In this document: piece by piece, positions 19,548-30,099 of the stretch | Position numbering within the stretch: the stretch's first letter is position 1 | Layout: every line of letters starts with the position of its first letter | Assembly: GCF_001187865.1 (NCBI RefSeq) | Contig: NZ_LGIT01000005.1 | Coordinates: 1 to 64,000, forward strand | Length of the DNA stretch: 64,000 nucleotides | DNA from: Klebsiella sp. RIT-PI-d | GTDB lineage: Bacteria > Pseudomonadota > Gammaproteobacteria > Enterobacterales > Enterobacteriaceae | Direction: 5' to 3' | Notes under the pieces: model-generated | What the model was told of the DNA's origin: nothing | Databases searched by the model: none | Seen by the model: the letters and a program-made list of their open reading frames with translations, nothing else | Position numbers and translations under genes: made by a program

Positions 19548-19874
19548 GGCTGTTCTTTTCGTGGCGTCCGCGATCCTTAAATTGACAGGATCTCTGGACG
19601 CCCGGCCCGAGTCGTGCTAAGTTAGTTTTGTCTTCGTTTTAAACATATCTTGTTTTACCCGCTGCTTCCGATGTCTTAAGTCATTCGCGAGAGAAGCAGA
19701 GAATTTCCGGGCTTGTCGCTCAATCCGTCTTGTCGTTTCAGTTCTGCGTACTCTCCTGTGACCAGACAGCGAACAGACATGAGTCGATGGCCGTTAACAG
19801 GCATGGATGACCCTGCCATACCATTCACAACACTAAGTTCGAGATTTACCCCGAGTTTAAGAACCCACACCATT
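19548..19874. promoter_or_regulatory. trxA-rho intergenic region (rho leader)
   Basis: No normal gene lies here. A two-part hairpin, GGCGTCC/GGACGCC enclosing GATCC/GGATC, covers 19563-19602 without a T-run and probably forms the trxA mRNA 3' end. The rho promoter and 5' leader fill the rest. The E. coli rho leader is the site of Rho autoregulation and of rhoL. Here the rhoL-like frame is altered and is described separately. Confidence 0.7.
19713..19874 (+). other. RhoL-like leader frame, open into rho
   Basis: The segment [19 protein letters not shown] and DMSR reads as E. coli RhoL, the 33-residue rho leader peptide, but two things differ. There is no ATG at the expected start: the only in-frame candidates are TTG 19713 or non-standard ATT 19683. 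The stop TGA after ATGAGTCGA in E. coli is TGG here (19791-19793 region). The frame therefore runs in register through to the rho ATG at 19875, giving a possible 54-residue N-terminal extension if TTG is used. I treat it as a leader remnant or a coupled frame, not as proven coding sequence. Confidence 0.55.
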
Positions 19875-21134
19875 ATGAATCTTACCGAATTAAAGAATAC
19901 GCCGGTTTCTGAGCTGATTACTCTCGGCGAAAATATGGGACTGGAAAACCAGGCTCGCATGCGCAAGCAGGACATTATTTTTGCCATCCTGAAGCAGCAT
20001 GCTAAGAGTGGCGAAGATATCTTCGGTGACGGTGTCCTGGAGATATTGCAGGACGGATTTGGTTTCCTCCGCTCCGCAGACAGCTCCTACCTCGCCGGTC
20101 CTGATGACATCTACGTTTCCCCCAGCCAAATCCGCCGTTTCAACCTCCGCACTGGTGATACCATTTCTGGTAAGATTCGCCCGCCAAAAGAAGGCGAACG
20201 TTACTTTGCGCTGTTGAAAGTCAATGAAGTTAACTACGACAAGCCGGAAAACGCCCGTAATAAAATCCTTTTTGAGAACCTGACCCCGCTGCACGCAAAC
20301 TCTCGTCTGCGTATGGAACGTGGTAACGGTTCTACTGAAGATTTAACGGCGCGTGTACTGGACCTGGCATCGCCAATTGGTCGTGGTCAGCGTGGTCTGA
20401 TCGTTGCGCCGCCGAAAGCCGGTAAAACGATGCTGCTGCAAAATATTGCCCAGAGCATCGCTTACAACCATCCTGACTGTGTGCTGATGGTGCTGCTGAT
20501 TGACGAACGTCCGGAAGAAGTGACTGAGATGCAGCGTCTGGTGAAAGGGGAAGTGGTTGCTTCTACCTTTGACGAACCGGCATCTCGCCACGTTCAGGTT
20601 GCAGAGATGGTGATCGAGAAGGCTAAACGCTTGGTTGAGCACAAGAAAGATGTGATCATTCTGCTCGACTCCATCACCCGTCTGGCACGTGCTTATAACA
20701 CCGTTGTTCCGGCATCAGGTAAAGTCCTGACCGGTGGTGTGGACGCTAACGCGCTGCACCGTCCGAAGCGTTTCTTCGGCGCAGCGCGTAACGTGGAAGA
20801 GGGCGGTAGCCTGACTATCATCGCAACGGCGCTGGTGGATACCGGCTCTAAAATGGATGAAGTCATCTACGAAGAGTTTAAAGGCACCGGTAACATGGAA
20901 CTGCATCTGGCCCGTAAGATTGCTGAAAAACGCGTCTTCCCGGCGATTGATTACAACCGTTCCGGTACCCGTAAAGAAGAGCTGCTCACCACGCAGGAAG
21001 AGCTGCAAAAAATGTGGATCCTGCGCAAAATCATTCACCCGATGGGCGAAATTGATGCAATGGAATTCCTCATTAATAAATTGGCAATGACCAAAACGAA
21101 TGATGATTTCTTCGATATGATGAAACGTTCATAA
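19875..21134 (+). CDS. rho: Transcription termination factor Rho
   Basis: A 419-residue hexameric RNA helicase that ends transcription of untranslated RNA. The N-terminal helix bundle and cold-shock RNA-binding fold cover residues 1-125. The ATPase core has Walker A APPKAGKT (near 178-185), Walker B VIILLDS and the Q/R loops. The start ATG 19875 (MNLTELKN) gives the E. coli length. The open frame continues upstream without a stop to 19683, which is unusual. A strong terminator follows. Confidence 0.97.
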   Translation: MNLTELKNTPVSELITLGENMGLENQARMRKQDIIFAILKQHAKSGEDIFGDGVLEILQDGFGFLRSADSSYLAGPDDIYVSPSQIRRFNLRTGDTISGKIRPPKEGERYFALLKVNEVNYDKPENARNKILFENLTPLHANSRLRMERGNGSTEDLTARVLDLASPIGRGQRGLIVAPPKAGKTMLLQNIAQSIAYNHPDCVLMVLLIDERPEEVTEMQRLVKGEVVASTFDEPASRHVQVAEMVIEKAKRLVEHKKDVIILLDSITRLARAYNTVVPASGKVLTGGVDANALHRPKRFFGAARNVEEGGSLTIIATALVDTGSKMDEVIYEEFKGTGNMELHLARKIAEKRVFPAIDYNRSGTRKEELLTTQEELQKMWILRKIIHPMGEIDAMEFLINKLAMTKTNDDFFDMMKRS

Positions 21135-21150
21135 GTTAATATTTGTCAAA

Positions 21151-21184
21151 AAAATCGCCACGCTTTTGCGTGGCTTTTTTGTTT
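21151..21184 (+). terminator. Terminator after rho
   Basis: The stem GCCACGC/GCGTGGC with a TTTT loop (21157-21174) is followed by six T. It separates rho from the wec operon. Confidence 0.93.
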
Positions 21185-21353
21185 CTGGTTGCCTACGCTT
21201 TAAAAGATAAAACTAAAAGGGCAAGGAGCCTGCAGAAGGCGCTGTCTGACTGAAATCTTTGAGATTATCCTGAGTTCAGATTAGAGTTTTCCTTCTGAAT
21301 AGGTTACTTCGTGGTTATACTTCTGATACAACTATTTTTTGAGAGTGTGAATT

Positions 21354-22457
21354 GTGAATTTACTGGCTGCAGCAGCTGATCTGATCAGTATATTTCTGTT
21401 CACTACCTTATTTCTTTTTTTTGCGCGTAAGGTAGCTATAAGGGTAGGGCTGGTTGATAAGCCTAACTTTCGCAAACGGCATCAGGGACTGATCCCACTT
21501 GTGGGAGGGATTTCCGTTTTCGCAGGAATTTGCTTCACTTTCGAAATCATCAATTATTATATTCCTCACGCCTCACTTTATCTGATATGTGCTGGCGTAC
21601 TGGTATTTGTCGGTGCGCTGGACGATCGATTTGATATCAGCGTTAAATTCCGTGCCACAGTGCAGGCGATTGTCGGCATTGTGATGATAAGCATTGCAAA
21701 TCTTCACCTGAGTAGCCTGGGCTATATTTTTGGTCCGTGGGAACTGGTGCTCGGTCCTTTTGGTTTTCTGCTCACGCTGTTTGCCGTCTGGGCGGCGATT
21801 AACGCTTTTAACATGGTTGACGGTATTGACGGGCTGCTGGGCGGACTGTCGAGCGTGTCGTTCGGGGCGATTGGTCTGATCCTGCTGTTTGACGGGCAAA
21901 CCAGTCTGGCGATGTGGTGTTTCGCCATGATTGCCTCCATTCTTCCCTATATCTTACTTAACCTGGGCGCGCTCGGTCGCCGTTATAAAGTCTTCATGGG
22001 TGATGCAGGAAGCACGCTGATTGGTTTTACGGTTATCTGGATCCTGCTGGAAACCACCCAGGGTAAAACGCATCCTATCAGCCCGGTTACCGCGCTATGG
22101 ATTATCGCTATTCCCCTGATGGATATGGTGGCCATTATGTACCGCCGCCTGCGCAAAGGAATGAGTCCTTTTTCACCAGACCGTCAGCACATTCATCATC
22201 TTATTATGCGTGCCGGTTTTACTTCTCGTCAGGCTTTTGTTCTTATTACGCTTGCCGCTGCGCTACTGGCCGCCATTGGAGTGATTGCCGAAGCGACTCA
22301 TATTGTCCCAGAATGGGTCATGTTGATACTGTTTTTGTTAGCATTCTTCCTGTATGGCTACTGCATCAAGCGGGCCTGGAAAGTCGCACGTTTTATTAAA
22401 CGTATGAAGCGCAGGGCACGTCGGCTCAGCGGTAGCAATCCAAAATTAACCAAATAA
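21354..22457 (+). CDS. wecA: Undecaprenyl-phosphate GlcNAc-1-phosphate transferase
   Basis: A 367-residue polytopic membrane enzyme that moves GlcNAc-1-P onto undecaprenyl phosphate, the first step of enterobacterial common antigen (ECA) and many O antigens. Motifs are GALDDRFD (Mg-binding aspartates), NMVDGIDGL and MGDAGSTLIG, with about eleven membrane segments. The start is GTG, as in E. coli. It is the first gene of the ten-gene ECA operon, with about 170 bp of leader after the rho terminator. Confidence 0.97.
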   Translation: MNLLAAAADLISIFLFTTLFLFFARKVAIRVGLVDKPNFRKRHQGLIPLVGGISVFAGICFTFEIINYYIPHASLYLICAGVLVFVGALDDRFDISVKFRATVQAIVGIVMISIANLHLSSLGYIFGPWELVLGPFGFLLTLFAVWAAINAFNMVDGIDGLLGGLSSVSFGAIGLILLFDGQTSLAMWCFAMIASILPYILLNLGALGRRYKVFMGDAGSTLIGFTVIWILLETTQGKTHPISPVTALWIIAIPLMDMVAIMYRRLRKGMSPFSPDRQHIHHLIMRAGFTSRQAFVLITLAAALLAAIGVIAEATHIVPEWVMLILFLLAFFLYGYCIKRAWKVARFIKRMKRRARRLSGSNPKLTK

Positions 22458-22470
22458 ATCTGAGGAAGAG

Positions 22471-23517
22471 ATGACTCAACCATTATCAGGAGCACGGGCA
22501 GTGAGCGCTGAGAATGAACTGGATATTCGCGGTCTGTTTCGTACATTGTGGGCAGGGAAATTTTGGATAGTGGGAATGGCGCTGCTGTTTGCCCTGATTG
22601 CTCTGCTTTATACCTTCTTTGCTCGTCAGGAGTGGGGTGCCACGGCGATCACTGACAGGCCGACCGTAAATATGCTGGGCGGTTACTATTCGCAGCAGCA
22701 GTTTTTACGCAATCTGGATGCCAGAGCGAACCAGGCACCCGTCGAGCAGCCTTCGGTAATGGATGATGCGTATAAAGAGTTTATTATGCAGCTTGCCTCC
22801 TGGGATACCCGTCGGGATTTCTGGTCACAAACCGACTATTACAAACAACGTATGGTGGGTAATTCCCGGGCAGATGCCGCGCTGCTGGACGATCTGATCA
22901 ACGATATTCAGTTTATGCCGGGTGATTCGCTTAAAAGCGTCAGTGATAGCGTCAAGCTGACGGCAGAAACTGCGCCGGACGCCAATAATTTATTGCGTCA
23001 GTATGTGGCTTTCGCCAGCCAGCGTGCGGCAGGTCATCTGAATGATGAACTTAAAGGCGCATGGGCTGCGCGCACCATTCAAATGAAAGCGCAGGTCAAG
23101 CGTCAGGAAGAAGTCGCCAAAACGATTTACGAACGGCGGGTGAAAAATATTGAGCAGGCGTTAAACGTGGCGCAGCAGCATAATATCTCCCGCAGTGAAA
23201 CGGATGTCCCGGCCGAAGAGTTACCGGATTCAGAACTGTTTTTACTGGGACGGCCAATGTTGCAGGCAAGGCTGGAAAACTTGCAGGCTGTAGGGCCCCA
23301 ATTTGATCTGGATTACGATCAGAATCGGGCCATGTTAACGACGCTGAATGTCGGCCCTGTACTGGACCCGCGTTTTCAGGCTTACCGGTATTTGCGAACG
23401 CCGGAAGAACCTGTAAAACGTGATAGCCCACGTCGTGCTTTCCTGATGATCATGTGGGGCATTGTCGGCGCGTTAATGGGGTCCGGGGTGGCATTAGTGC
23501 GCCGCCGTGTTCGCTAA
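22471..23517 (+). CDS. wzzE: ECA polysaccharide chain length modulator
   Basis: A 348-residue polysaccharide copolymerase of the inner membrane. It has two membrane segments (about 32-54 and 323-343) around a large periplasmic helical domain, with the proline-rich motif before the second segment (PRRAFLMIMWG). It sets ECA chain length. It follows wecA by 13 nt. Residues 3-15 and 60-80 differ from E. coli more than the other wec proteins do. Confidence 0.95.
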   Translation: MTQPLSGARAVSAENELDIRGLFRTLWAGKFWIVGMALLFALIALLYTFFARQEWGATAITDRPTVNMLGGYYSQQQFLRNLDARANQAPVEQPSVMDDAYKEFIMQLASWDTRRDFWSQTDYYKQRMVGNSRADAALLDDLINDIQFMPGDSLKSVSDSVKLTAETAPDANNLLRQYVAFASQRAAGHLNDELKGAWAARTIQMKAQVKRQEEVAKTIYERRVKNIEQALNVAQQHNISRSETDVPAEELPDSELFLLGRPMLQARLENLQAVGPQFDLDYDQNRAMLTTLNVGPVLDPRFQAYRYLRTPEEPVKRDSPRRAFLMIMWGIVGALMGSGVALVRRRVR

Positions 23518-23528
23518 ACGCCGCATCT

Positions 23529-23556
23529 GTAATGAAGGCCCTGAGGCCTTCATTAC
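23529..23556 (+). repeat. Perfect hairpin between wzzE and wecB
   Basis: GTAATGAAGGCC and GGCCTTCATTAC form a 12-bp perfect stem with a CTGA loop, 12 nt after wzzE. There is no T-run, so it probably stabilises or punctuates the long ECA mRNA. Confidence 0.7.
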
Positions 23557-23575
23557 GTAATCGAAGAGAATCGAT

Positions 23576-24706
23576 GTGAAAGTACTTACTGTATTTGGCA
23601 CACGACCAGAAGCTATCAAGATGGCTCCTCTGGTTCATGCGCTGGCAAAGGATCCTCATTTTGAGGCAAAAGTATGCGTCACTGCGCAGCATCGGGAGAT
23701 GCTCGATCAGGTGCTGCACCTTTTTTCTATTGTCCCGGATTATGATCTCAATATTATGAGTCCGGGCCAGGGACTGACTGAGATCACCTGCCGCATTTTG
23801 CAGGGTTTAAAACCTATTCTTGAATCGTTCAAACCGGACGTCGTGCTGGTCCATGGTGATACTACCACCACCATTGCCACCAGTCTGGCGGCGTTTTACC
23901 AGCGGATTGCCGTGGGTCACGTTGAGGCGGGACTGCGCACCGGCGATCTGAATTCTCCCTGGCCTGAAGAAGGCAATCGAATGCTGACCGGACGCCTGGC
24001 CACATGGCACTTTGCGCCGACGGAAAATTCGCGCCAGAATCTGCGCGATGAAAACACCGCTGATGAGCAAATTTTCGTCACCGGCAATACCGTGATTGAT
24101 GCGCTGTTCTGGGTACGCGACAGGGTTATGGCAGATGAAACGCTGCGCGGTGAATTGACCGCCCGTTATCCTTTCCTGGGCAATGGTAAAAAGATGATTC
24201 TGGTCACCGGCCACCGTCGCGAAAGCTTCGGTAAAGGTTTCGAGCAGATCTGCGAGGCGCTGGCGGAGATTGCGGCGCAGAATCGCGATGTGCAAATTGT
24301 CTATCCGGTTCACCTGAACCCGAATGTTAGCGAGCCGGTAAACCGCATTCTCGGACACGTTGATAACGTCATCCTGATTGAACCTCAGGATTACCTGCCA
24401 TTTGTCTGGTTGATGAATCACGCCTGGTTGATCCTGACCGACTCCGGTGGGATCCAGGAGGAAGCACCCTCGCTGGGTAAACCGGTACTGGTGATGCGTG
24501 ATACTACCGAGCGCCCTGAAGCTGTTGAAGCGGGAACCGTGCGGCTGGTGGGTACCGATCGACAAGACATCGTTAAGCAGGTAACGCGTCTGCTGCATGA
24601 CGACGACGAATATCAGGCGATGAGCCGCGCCCATAACCCTTACGGTGACGGCAACGCGTGTAAACGCATTTTGGATGCACTGAAAAATAATCAGGTAACA
24701 CTATGA
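23576..24706 (+). CDS. wecB: UDP-GlcNAc 2-epimerase (non-hydrolysing)
   Basis: A 376-residue GT-B fold enzyme that turns UDP-GlcNAc into UDP-ManNAc for ECA. It has the start motif [11 protein letters not shown] and the conserved C-terminal DSGGIQEEA. The start is GTG 23576, 19 nt after the hairpin described above. It overlaps wecC by four bases. Confidence 0.97.
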   Translation: MKVLTVFGTRPEAIKMAPLVHALAKDPHFEAKVCVTAQHREMLDQVLHLFSIVPDYDLNIMSPGQGLTEITCRILQGLKPILESFKPDVVLVHGDTTTTIATSLAAFYQRIAVGHVEAGLRTGDLNSPWPEEGNRMLTGRLATWHFAPTENSRQNLRDENTADEQIFVTGNTVIDALFWVRDRVMADETLRGELTARYPFLGNGKKMILVTGHRRESFGKGFEQICEALAEIAAQNRDVQIVYPVHLNPNVSEPVNRILGHVDNVILIEPQDYLPFVWLMNHAWLILTDSGGIQEEAPSLGKPVLVMRDTTERPEAVEAGTVRLVGTDRQDIVKQVTRLLHDDDEYQAMSRAHNPYGDGNACKRILDALKNNQVTL

Positions 24707-25965
24707 GTTTTAATACGATTTCTGTTATTGGCCTGGGCTATATCGGCCTGCCTACCGCTGCGGCTTTTGCTTCCCGACAGAAACAGGTTATTGGTATCGA
24801 TATTAACCAGCACGCCGTTGATACTATCAACCGCGGGCAAATTCATATTGTCGAGCCAGACCTGGACAACGTGGTTAAAGCGGCCGTGGAAGGCGGCTAT
24901 TTACGTGCCAGCACCACACCTGTTGAAGCCGATGCCTGGCTGATTGCCGTGCCTACGCCCTTCAAAGGCGATCACGAGCCGGATATGGTCTACGTTGAAG
25001 CGGCAGCGAAATCCATTGCGCCGGTGCTAAAAAAAGGCGCGCTGGTGATCCTCGAATCCACCTCTCCGGTGGGTGCGACTGAGCAAATGGCCCAGTGGCT
25101 GGCAGAAATGCGCCCGGATCTGAGCTTTCCACAGCAGGCCGGCGAGCACGCAGATGTTAACATCGCCTACTGCCCGGAGCGGGTGTTGCCAGGCCAGGTG
25201 ATGGTGGAACTGATTAAAAATGACCGCGTGATTGGCGGGATGACGCCGGTGTGCTCCGCGCGTGCCAGCGAGCTGTACAACATCTTCCTTGAAGGTGAGT
25301 GCGTGATAACCAACTCCCGCACCGCCGAGATGTGCAAGCTTACTGAAAACAGCTTCCGCGATGTCAATATCGCATTTGCCAATGAGCTTTCGCTTATCTG
25401 CGCCGATCAGGGGATTAACGTCTGGGAACTGGTGCGTCTGGCGAACCGTCATCCCCGGGTGAATATTCTTCAGCCAGGGCCAGGCGTTGGCGGTCACTGT
25501 ATCGCCGTCGATCCGTGGTTTATCGTCGCGCAAAATCCTGAGCAGGCGCGGCTTATCCGTACCGCCCGCGAAGTCAACGACCATAAACCGCACTGGGTTA
25601 TCAATCAGGTAAAAGCCGCGGTAGCGGACTGCCTGACCGCCAGCGGAAAACGGGCCGGTGACATCAAAATTGCCTGCTTTGGGCTGGCCTTTAAGCCCAA
25701 CATTGACGATCTGCGTGAAAGCCCCGCCATGGAAATTGCCAGGCTGATTGCCGAGTGGCACAGCGGCGAAACGCTGGTCGTCGAGCCGAATATCCATGAG
25801 TTACCGAAAAAGCTGGCCGGTCACTGTACCCTGGCAGACATACAGCAGGCGCTGAACGATGCAGATGTGCTGGTGATGCTGGTCGATCATAACGAATTTA
25901 AAGCGATCGACGGTGACAGCCTGACGCAACAATTTATTGTTGATACCAAAGGCGTCTGGCATTGA
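24703..25965 (+). CDS. wecC: UDP-ManNAc dehydrogenase
   Basis: A 420-residue NAD-dependent enzyme that oxidises UDP-ManNAc to UDP-ManNAcA, the second ECA sugar. The N-terminal Rossmann motif is GLGYIGLP (10-17). The catalytic cysteine lies in [14 protein letters not shown]. The ATGA overlap with wecB and the TTGA overlap with wecD show tight coupling. Confidence 0.97.
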   Translation: MSFNTISVIGLGYIGLPTAAAFASRQKQVIGIDINQHAVDTINRGQIHIVEPDLDNVVKAAVEGGYLRASTTPVEADAWLIAVPTPFKGDHEPDMVYVEAAAKSIAPVLKKGALVILESTSPVGATEQMAQWLAEMRPDLSFPQQAGEHADVNIAYCPERVLPGQVMVELIKNDRVIGGMTPVCSARASELYNIFLEGECVITNSRTAEMCKLTENSFRDVNIAFANELSLICADQGINVWELVRLANRHPRVNILQPGPGVGGHCIAVDPWFIVAQNPEQARLIRTAREVNDHKPHWVINQVKAAVADCLTASGKRAGDIKIACFGLAFKPNIDDLRESPAMEIARLIAEWHSGETLVVEPNIHELPKKLAGHCTLADIQQALNDADVLVMLVDHNEFKAIDGDSLTQQFIVDTKGVWH

Positions 25966-26636
25966 TTCTTCACGCCCGCGTTGAGCCGCTCGACTGGGAA
26001 AGCCAATTTTTTGGTTTGCAAAGCGCCATTGTGCGCGTTGATGAAGGCGCTGCAGCGTTGAGTGCTGAAACACTCTCCGGCTGGGAACGCGTGCAGGCTA
26101 AAATTCCGGCTAATCGCCCTGACTGGCTGGATGCATTTCAGCAACTGGGTTTTCGGCTGGTGGAAGGTGAAGTTGATTTGATCGTCCCGGTAACGGCAGG
26201 CGATGACGTTGACGCTGCGGTGGCAACAGAGGCAGATATTCCGGTCCTGCGCCACAAAGCGGCAGACGCTTTTGCGCTGAGCCGTTTTCGCGCGCCGTGG
26301 TATGCGCCTGACGCCAGCGGCCGCTTTTACGCGCAGTGGATAGAAAACGCGGTGCGTGGCACGTTCGATCATCAATGCCTGCTGCTGCGGGCGGCTAATG
26401 GTGATATTCGCGGCTATGTTTCGCTACGTGAACTGAATGATACCGACGTGCGTATCGGCCTGCTGGCCGGGCATGGTGCGGGAGCCGAACTGATGCAGGC
26501 CGCGCTGAACTGGGCGCAGGCTCGCGGCAAAAAAACAGTGCGGGTGGCGACCCAAATGGGCAACACCGCCGCACTTAAACGTTACATTCAAAGCGGTGCA
26601 AATGTGGAAAGCACCGCTTTCTGGCTATACAGGTGA
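25962..26636 (+). CDS. wecD: dTDP-4-amino-4,6-dideoxy-D-galactose acyltransferase
   Basis: A 224-residue GNAT-fold enzyme (RffC) that acetylates dTDP-Fuc4N with acetyl-CoA to give dTDP-Fuc4NAc for ECA. The C-terminal half is well conserved ([19 protein letters not shown] and [14 protein letters not shown]). The start is TTG 25962, overlapping the wecC stop as TTGA; no ATG is available nearby. The resulting length equals E. coli WecD. Confidence 0.93.
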   Translation: MILHARVEPLDWESQFFGLQSAIVRVDEGAAALSAETLSGWERVQAKIPANRPDWLDAFQQLGFRLVEGEVDLIVPVTAGDDVDAAVATEADIPVLRHKAADAFALSRFRAPWYAPDASGRFYAQWIENAVRGTFDHQCLLLRAANGDIRGYVSLRELNDTDVRIGLLAGHGAGAELMQAALNWAQARGKKTVRVATQMGNTAALKRYIQSGANVESTAFWLYR

Positions 26637-26640
26637 CAAG

Positions 26641-27771
26641 ATGATTCCATTTAATGCGCCTCCCGTGGTGGGAACCGAAATCGATTATATGCAATCGGCA
26701 ATGGGCAGTGGCAAGCTGTGCGGCGATGGCGGCTATACGCGTCGTTGCCAGCAATGGATGGAGCAGCGTTTTGGCAGCGCAAAAGTGCTGCTGACGCCGT
26801 CCTGTACCGCGTCGCTGGAGATGGCCGCCCTGTTACTGGATATCGGGCCGGATGATGAAGTCATCATGCCGAGCTATACCTTCGTTTCCACCGCCAACGC
26901 TTTCGTCCTGCGTGGCGCGAAAATTGTCTTCGTGGATATCCGCCCGGACACCATGAACATCGACGAAACGCTGATTGAAGCCGCCATCACAGAGAAAACC
27001 CGCGCCATTGTGCCGGTCCATTATGCGGGTGTGGCCTGCGAAATGGATACCATTATGGCAATCGCTAAAAAACACGATCTGTTTGTGGTCGAAGATGCGG
27101 CGCAGGGCGTAATGTCGACCTATAAAGGCCGTGCGCTGGGCACCATCGGACACATAGGCTGCTTTAGCTTCCACGAAACCAAAAACTATACGGCGGGTGG
27201 CGAAGGCGGAGCAACGCTGATTAACGACCGCAAGCTGATTGAGCGGGCGGAAATCATCCGTGAGAAAGGCACCAACCGCAGCCAGTTTTTCCGCGGACAG
27301 GTTGATAAATATACCTGGCGTGATATTGGCTCCAGCTATCTGATGGCCGATTTACAGGCGGCCTATTTATGGGGACAACTCGAAGCGGCGGACCGCATTA
27401 ATCAGCAGCGTCTGACGCTATGGCAGGCTTACTACGATGCGCTGTTGCCGCTGGCAAAAGCAGGGCGTATTGAACTGCCGTCCTGCCCGACAGACTGCGA
27501 GCATAATGCCCACATGTTCTATATCAAGCTGCGGGACATTGACGATCGCAGCCGCCTGATTGCCTGGCTGAAAGAAGCCGAGATTCTGGCCGTATTCCAT
27601 TACATACCTCTGCACGACTGTCCGGCAGGCGAGCGTTTTGGACAGTTTGTGGGTGAAGACCGCTTCACGACCCGTGAAAGCGAGCGTTTACTTCGTCTGC
27701 CGCTGTTCTTCAATCTGGCTCCCGTCAATCAGCGCACGGTGATCAATTCGTTATTAAGTTACTTCGCCTGA
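26641..27771 (+). CDS. wecE: dTDP-4-amino-4,6-dideoxygalactose transaminase
   Basis: A 376-residue PLP-dependent DegT/DnrJ aminotransferase (RffA) that makes dTDP-Fuc4N from the 4-keto sugar with glutamate. PLP-site features are EDAAQGV and the lysine in HETKNYTAGGEGG. The start ATG 26641, four bases after wecD, gives the E. coli length; a longer frame would intrude on wecD. Confidence 0.96.
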   Translation: MIPFNAPPVVGTEIDYMQSAMGSGKLCGDGGYTRRCQQWMEQRFGSAKVLLTPSCTASLEMAALLLDIGPDDEVIMPSYTFVSTANAFVLRGAKIVFVDIRPDTMNIDETLIEAAITEKTRAIVPVHYAGVACEMDTIMAIAKKHDLFVVEDAAQGVMSTYKGRALGTIGHIGCFSFHETKNYTAGGEGGATLINDRKLIERAEIIREKGTNRSQFFRGQVDKYTWRDIGSSYLMADLQAAYLWGQLEAADRINQQRLTLWQAYYDALLPLAKAGRIELPSCPTDCEHNAHMFYIKLRDIDDRSRLIAWLKEAEILAVFHYIPLHDCPAGERFGQFVGEDRFTTRESERLLRLPLFFNLAPVNQRTVINSLLSYFA

Positions 27772-27772
27772 G

Positions 27773-29023
27773 ATGTCGCTGGCGAAGGCTTCAGTGTGGA
27801 CTGCCGCGTCCACGCTGGTGAAAATCGGTACGGGTCTGCTGGTCGTCAAACTGCTGGCCGTCTCTTACGGCCCGGCAGGTGTGGGCCAGGCGGGTAACTT
27901 CCGCCAACTGGTAACGGTGCTTGGCGTACTCGCCGGGGCGGGGATCTTTAACGGCGTGACGAAATTTGTTGCGCAGGCCCATGACGATCCGGTGCAGCTG
28001 CGTAACGTTGTCGGCACATCGAGCGCAATGGTGCTGGGCTTCTCTACGCTGCTGGCGCTGGTATTTCTTCTGGCCGCGGCTCCCGTCAGTCAGGCGCTAT
28101 TTGGCCATACCCATTACCAGGGCCTGGTACGCCTGGTCGCGCTGGTACAGATGGGCATTGCCTGGGCAAACCTGCTGCTGGCATTTATTAAGGGATTTCG
28201 TGACGCGGCCGGTAACGCGCTGGCGCTCATTGCCGGCAGTATTATTGGCGTTATCGCCTATTACGGCTGCTATCGATTTGGCGGCTACGAAGGTGCATTG
28301 CTGGGGCTGGCACTGGTGCCTGCGCTGGTGGCTATTCCGGCCGCGCTGGTATTGATCAAACGCGGCACCGTCCCGCTACGTTATCTCAAACCGCAGTGGG
28401 ATTCATGGCTGGCGGGCCAGCTGGGTAAGTTTACCCTGATGGCGCTAATTACATCGGTTACGCTGCCGGTCGCCTATGTGGTGATGCGAAACCTGCTGGC
28501 AGCGCATTACAGCTGGGATGACGTGGGTATCTGGCAGGGTGTAAGCAGTATTTCGGATGCATATCTGCAATTTATCACCGCGTCGTTCAGCGTTTATCTG
28601 CTGCCTACCCTCTCAAGGCTTACGACAAAGCAGGAGATAAGCCGGGAAATTGTTCGATCGCTAAAGTTTGTGCTGCCTGCGGTAGCGGTAGCGAGCTTAA
28701 CCGTCTGGCTGCTGCGCGATTTTGCGATATGGCTACTGTTTTCAACAAAATTTGCGGCCATGCGCGATCTTTTTGCCTGGCAGCTGGTAGGCGATGTGCT
28801 GAAAGTGGGGGCCTACGTTTATGGCTATCTGGTGATTGCCAAAGCCTCGCTGCGATTCTATATACTGGCGGAAGTCAGCCAGTTTGTCCTGCTCATGGCA
28901 TTTTCACACTGGTTAATCCCGGCGCATGGCGCACTGGGCGCGGCACAAGCCTACATGGCAACGTATATCGTTTATTTCACGCTGTGTAGCGGCGTATTTT
29001 TACTTTGGCGTAGACGGGCATGA
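27773..29023 (+). CDS. wzxE: ECA lipid III flippase
   Basis: A 416-residue MOP-superfamily membrane protein with about twelve hydrophobic segments. It moves the undecaprenyl-linked trisaccharide (lipid III) across the inner membrane. The start begins one base after the wecE stop, and the end overlaps wecF by four bases. The N-terminal motif is [19 protein letters not shown]. Confidence 0.95.
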   Translation: MSLAKASVWTAASTLVKIGTGLLVVKLLAVSYGPAGVGQAGNFRQLVTVLGVLAGAGIFNGVTKFVAQAHDDPVQLRNVVGTSSAMVLGFSTLLALVFLLAAAPVSQALFGHTHYQGLVRLVALVQMGIAWANLLLAFIKGFRDAAGNALALIAGSIIGVIAYYGCYRFGGYEGALLGLALVPALVAIPAALVLIKRGTVPLRYLKPQWDSWLAGQLGKFTLMALITSVTLPVAYVVMRNLLAAHYSWDDVGIWQGVSSISDAYLQFITASFSVYLLPTLSRLTTKQEISREIVRSLKFVLPAVAVASLTVWLLRDFAIWLLFSTKFAAMRDLFAWQLVGDVLKVGAYVYGYLVIAKASLRFYILAEVSQFVLLMAFSHWLIPAHGALGAAQAYMATYIVYFTLCSGVFLLWRRRA

Positions 29024-30099
29024 CAGCACTGATACACGTACTGGGATCGGATATCCCGCATCACAACCAAACCGTTCTGCGGTTCTTCAATGATGAGCTT
29101 GCCGCCACTGGCGAACATGCGCGCGAATTTATGGTCGCGGGAAACATTGCGGACGCCGGAACGGCGTTCCCGGCGCTGACAGTGACCTGCTATTCAGGCA
29201 AAAAGGCGCTGGCAGAAGCGGTAATTGCCAGAGCAAAAGGTGACCGGGCGCAGCGCTTCTTCTTTCACGGCCAGTTTAATACCGCCCTGTGGCTGGCGCT
29301 GCTGAGCGGCGGCATTAAGCCGCAGCAGGTGAGCTGGCACATCTGGGGTGCTGATCTCTATGAAGTCTCTGGCGGGCTGAAATTCCGTCTGTTTTACCCT
29401 CTTCGCCGACTGGCGCAGGGCCGGGTCGGCACTGTTTTCGCCACCCGTGGCGATCTGAGCGAGTTTGCGAAGCGTCACCCGGACGTGCGCGGTGAGCTGC
29501 TTTACTTTCCGACCCGTATGGAGCCGTCGCTGAATACAATGGCAGATGCCATACACCGTGAGGGCAAGCTAACCATCCTGATTGGCAATTCGGGAGACCG
29601 TAGCAACGACCATATTGCTGCGTTAAACGCGGTGCACCAGCAGTTTGGCGATACGGTAAATGCGATCGTGCCAATGGGCTACCCGCCCAATAATCAGGCT
29701 TACATTGATGAGGTTCGCCAGGCCGGACGGGCGTTGTTCAGCGAGCAGAATTTGCAGATCCTCAGCGAGAAGCTGGAGTTTAATGACTATCTGGCGCTGC
29801 TAACGCGCTGCGATCTGGGCTATTTTATTTTTGCCCGTCAGCAGGGGATTGGCACATTATGCTTGCTCATCCAGGCCGGTGTACCCTGCGTTCTGAATCG
29901 GGAAAATCCGTTCTGGCAGGATATGACGGAAAACCATATACCCGTGCTGTTTACTACCGATACGCTCAATGAGGCAGTAGTACGTGAAGCTCAGCGCCAG
30001 CTTACCCGCGTAGATAAAAACAGCATTACCTTTTTCAGGCCAAACTATTTACAGCCGTGGCACCGCGCACTGCGGATCGCGGCAGGAGAGAAAGCATGA
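29020..30099 (+). CDS. wecF: dTDP-Fuc4NAc:lipid II Fuc4NAc transferase
   Basis: A 359-residue GT56-family glycosyltransferase (RffT) that adds the third ECA sugar to lipid II on the cytoplasmic face. The region [15 protein letters not shown]...[11 protein letters not shown] is typical. Length equals E. coli WecF. It overlaps wzxE and wzyE by four bases each. Confidence 0.95.
   Translation: MTALIHVLGSDIPHHNQTVLRFFNDELAATGEHAREFMVAGNIADAGTAFPALTVTCYSGKKALAEAVIARAKGDRAQRFFFHGQFNTALWLALLSGGIKPQQVSWHIWGADLYEVSGGLKFRLFYPLRRLAQGRVGTVFATRGDLSEFAKRHPDVRGELLYFPTRMEPSLNTMADAIHREGKLTILIGNSGDRSNDHIAALNAVHQQFGDTVNAIVPMGYPPNNQAYIDEVRQAGRALFSEQNLQILSEKLEFNDYLALLTRCDLGYFIFARQQGIGTLCLLIQAGVPCVLNRENPFWQDMTENHIPVLFTTDTLNEAVVREAQRQLTRVDKNSITFFRPNYLQPWHRALRIAAGEKA

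Noticed and set aside
23807-24634. Open frame of 275 codons antisense to wecB
   Set aside because: Low-complexity shadow frame inside wecB with no start signal.
25027-25797. Open frame of 256 codons antisense to wecC
   Set aside because: Shadow of wecC; no ribosome-binding site, no recognisable domain.
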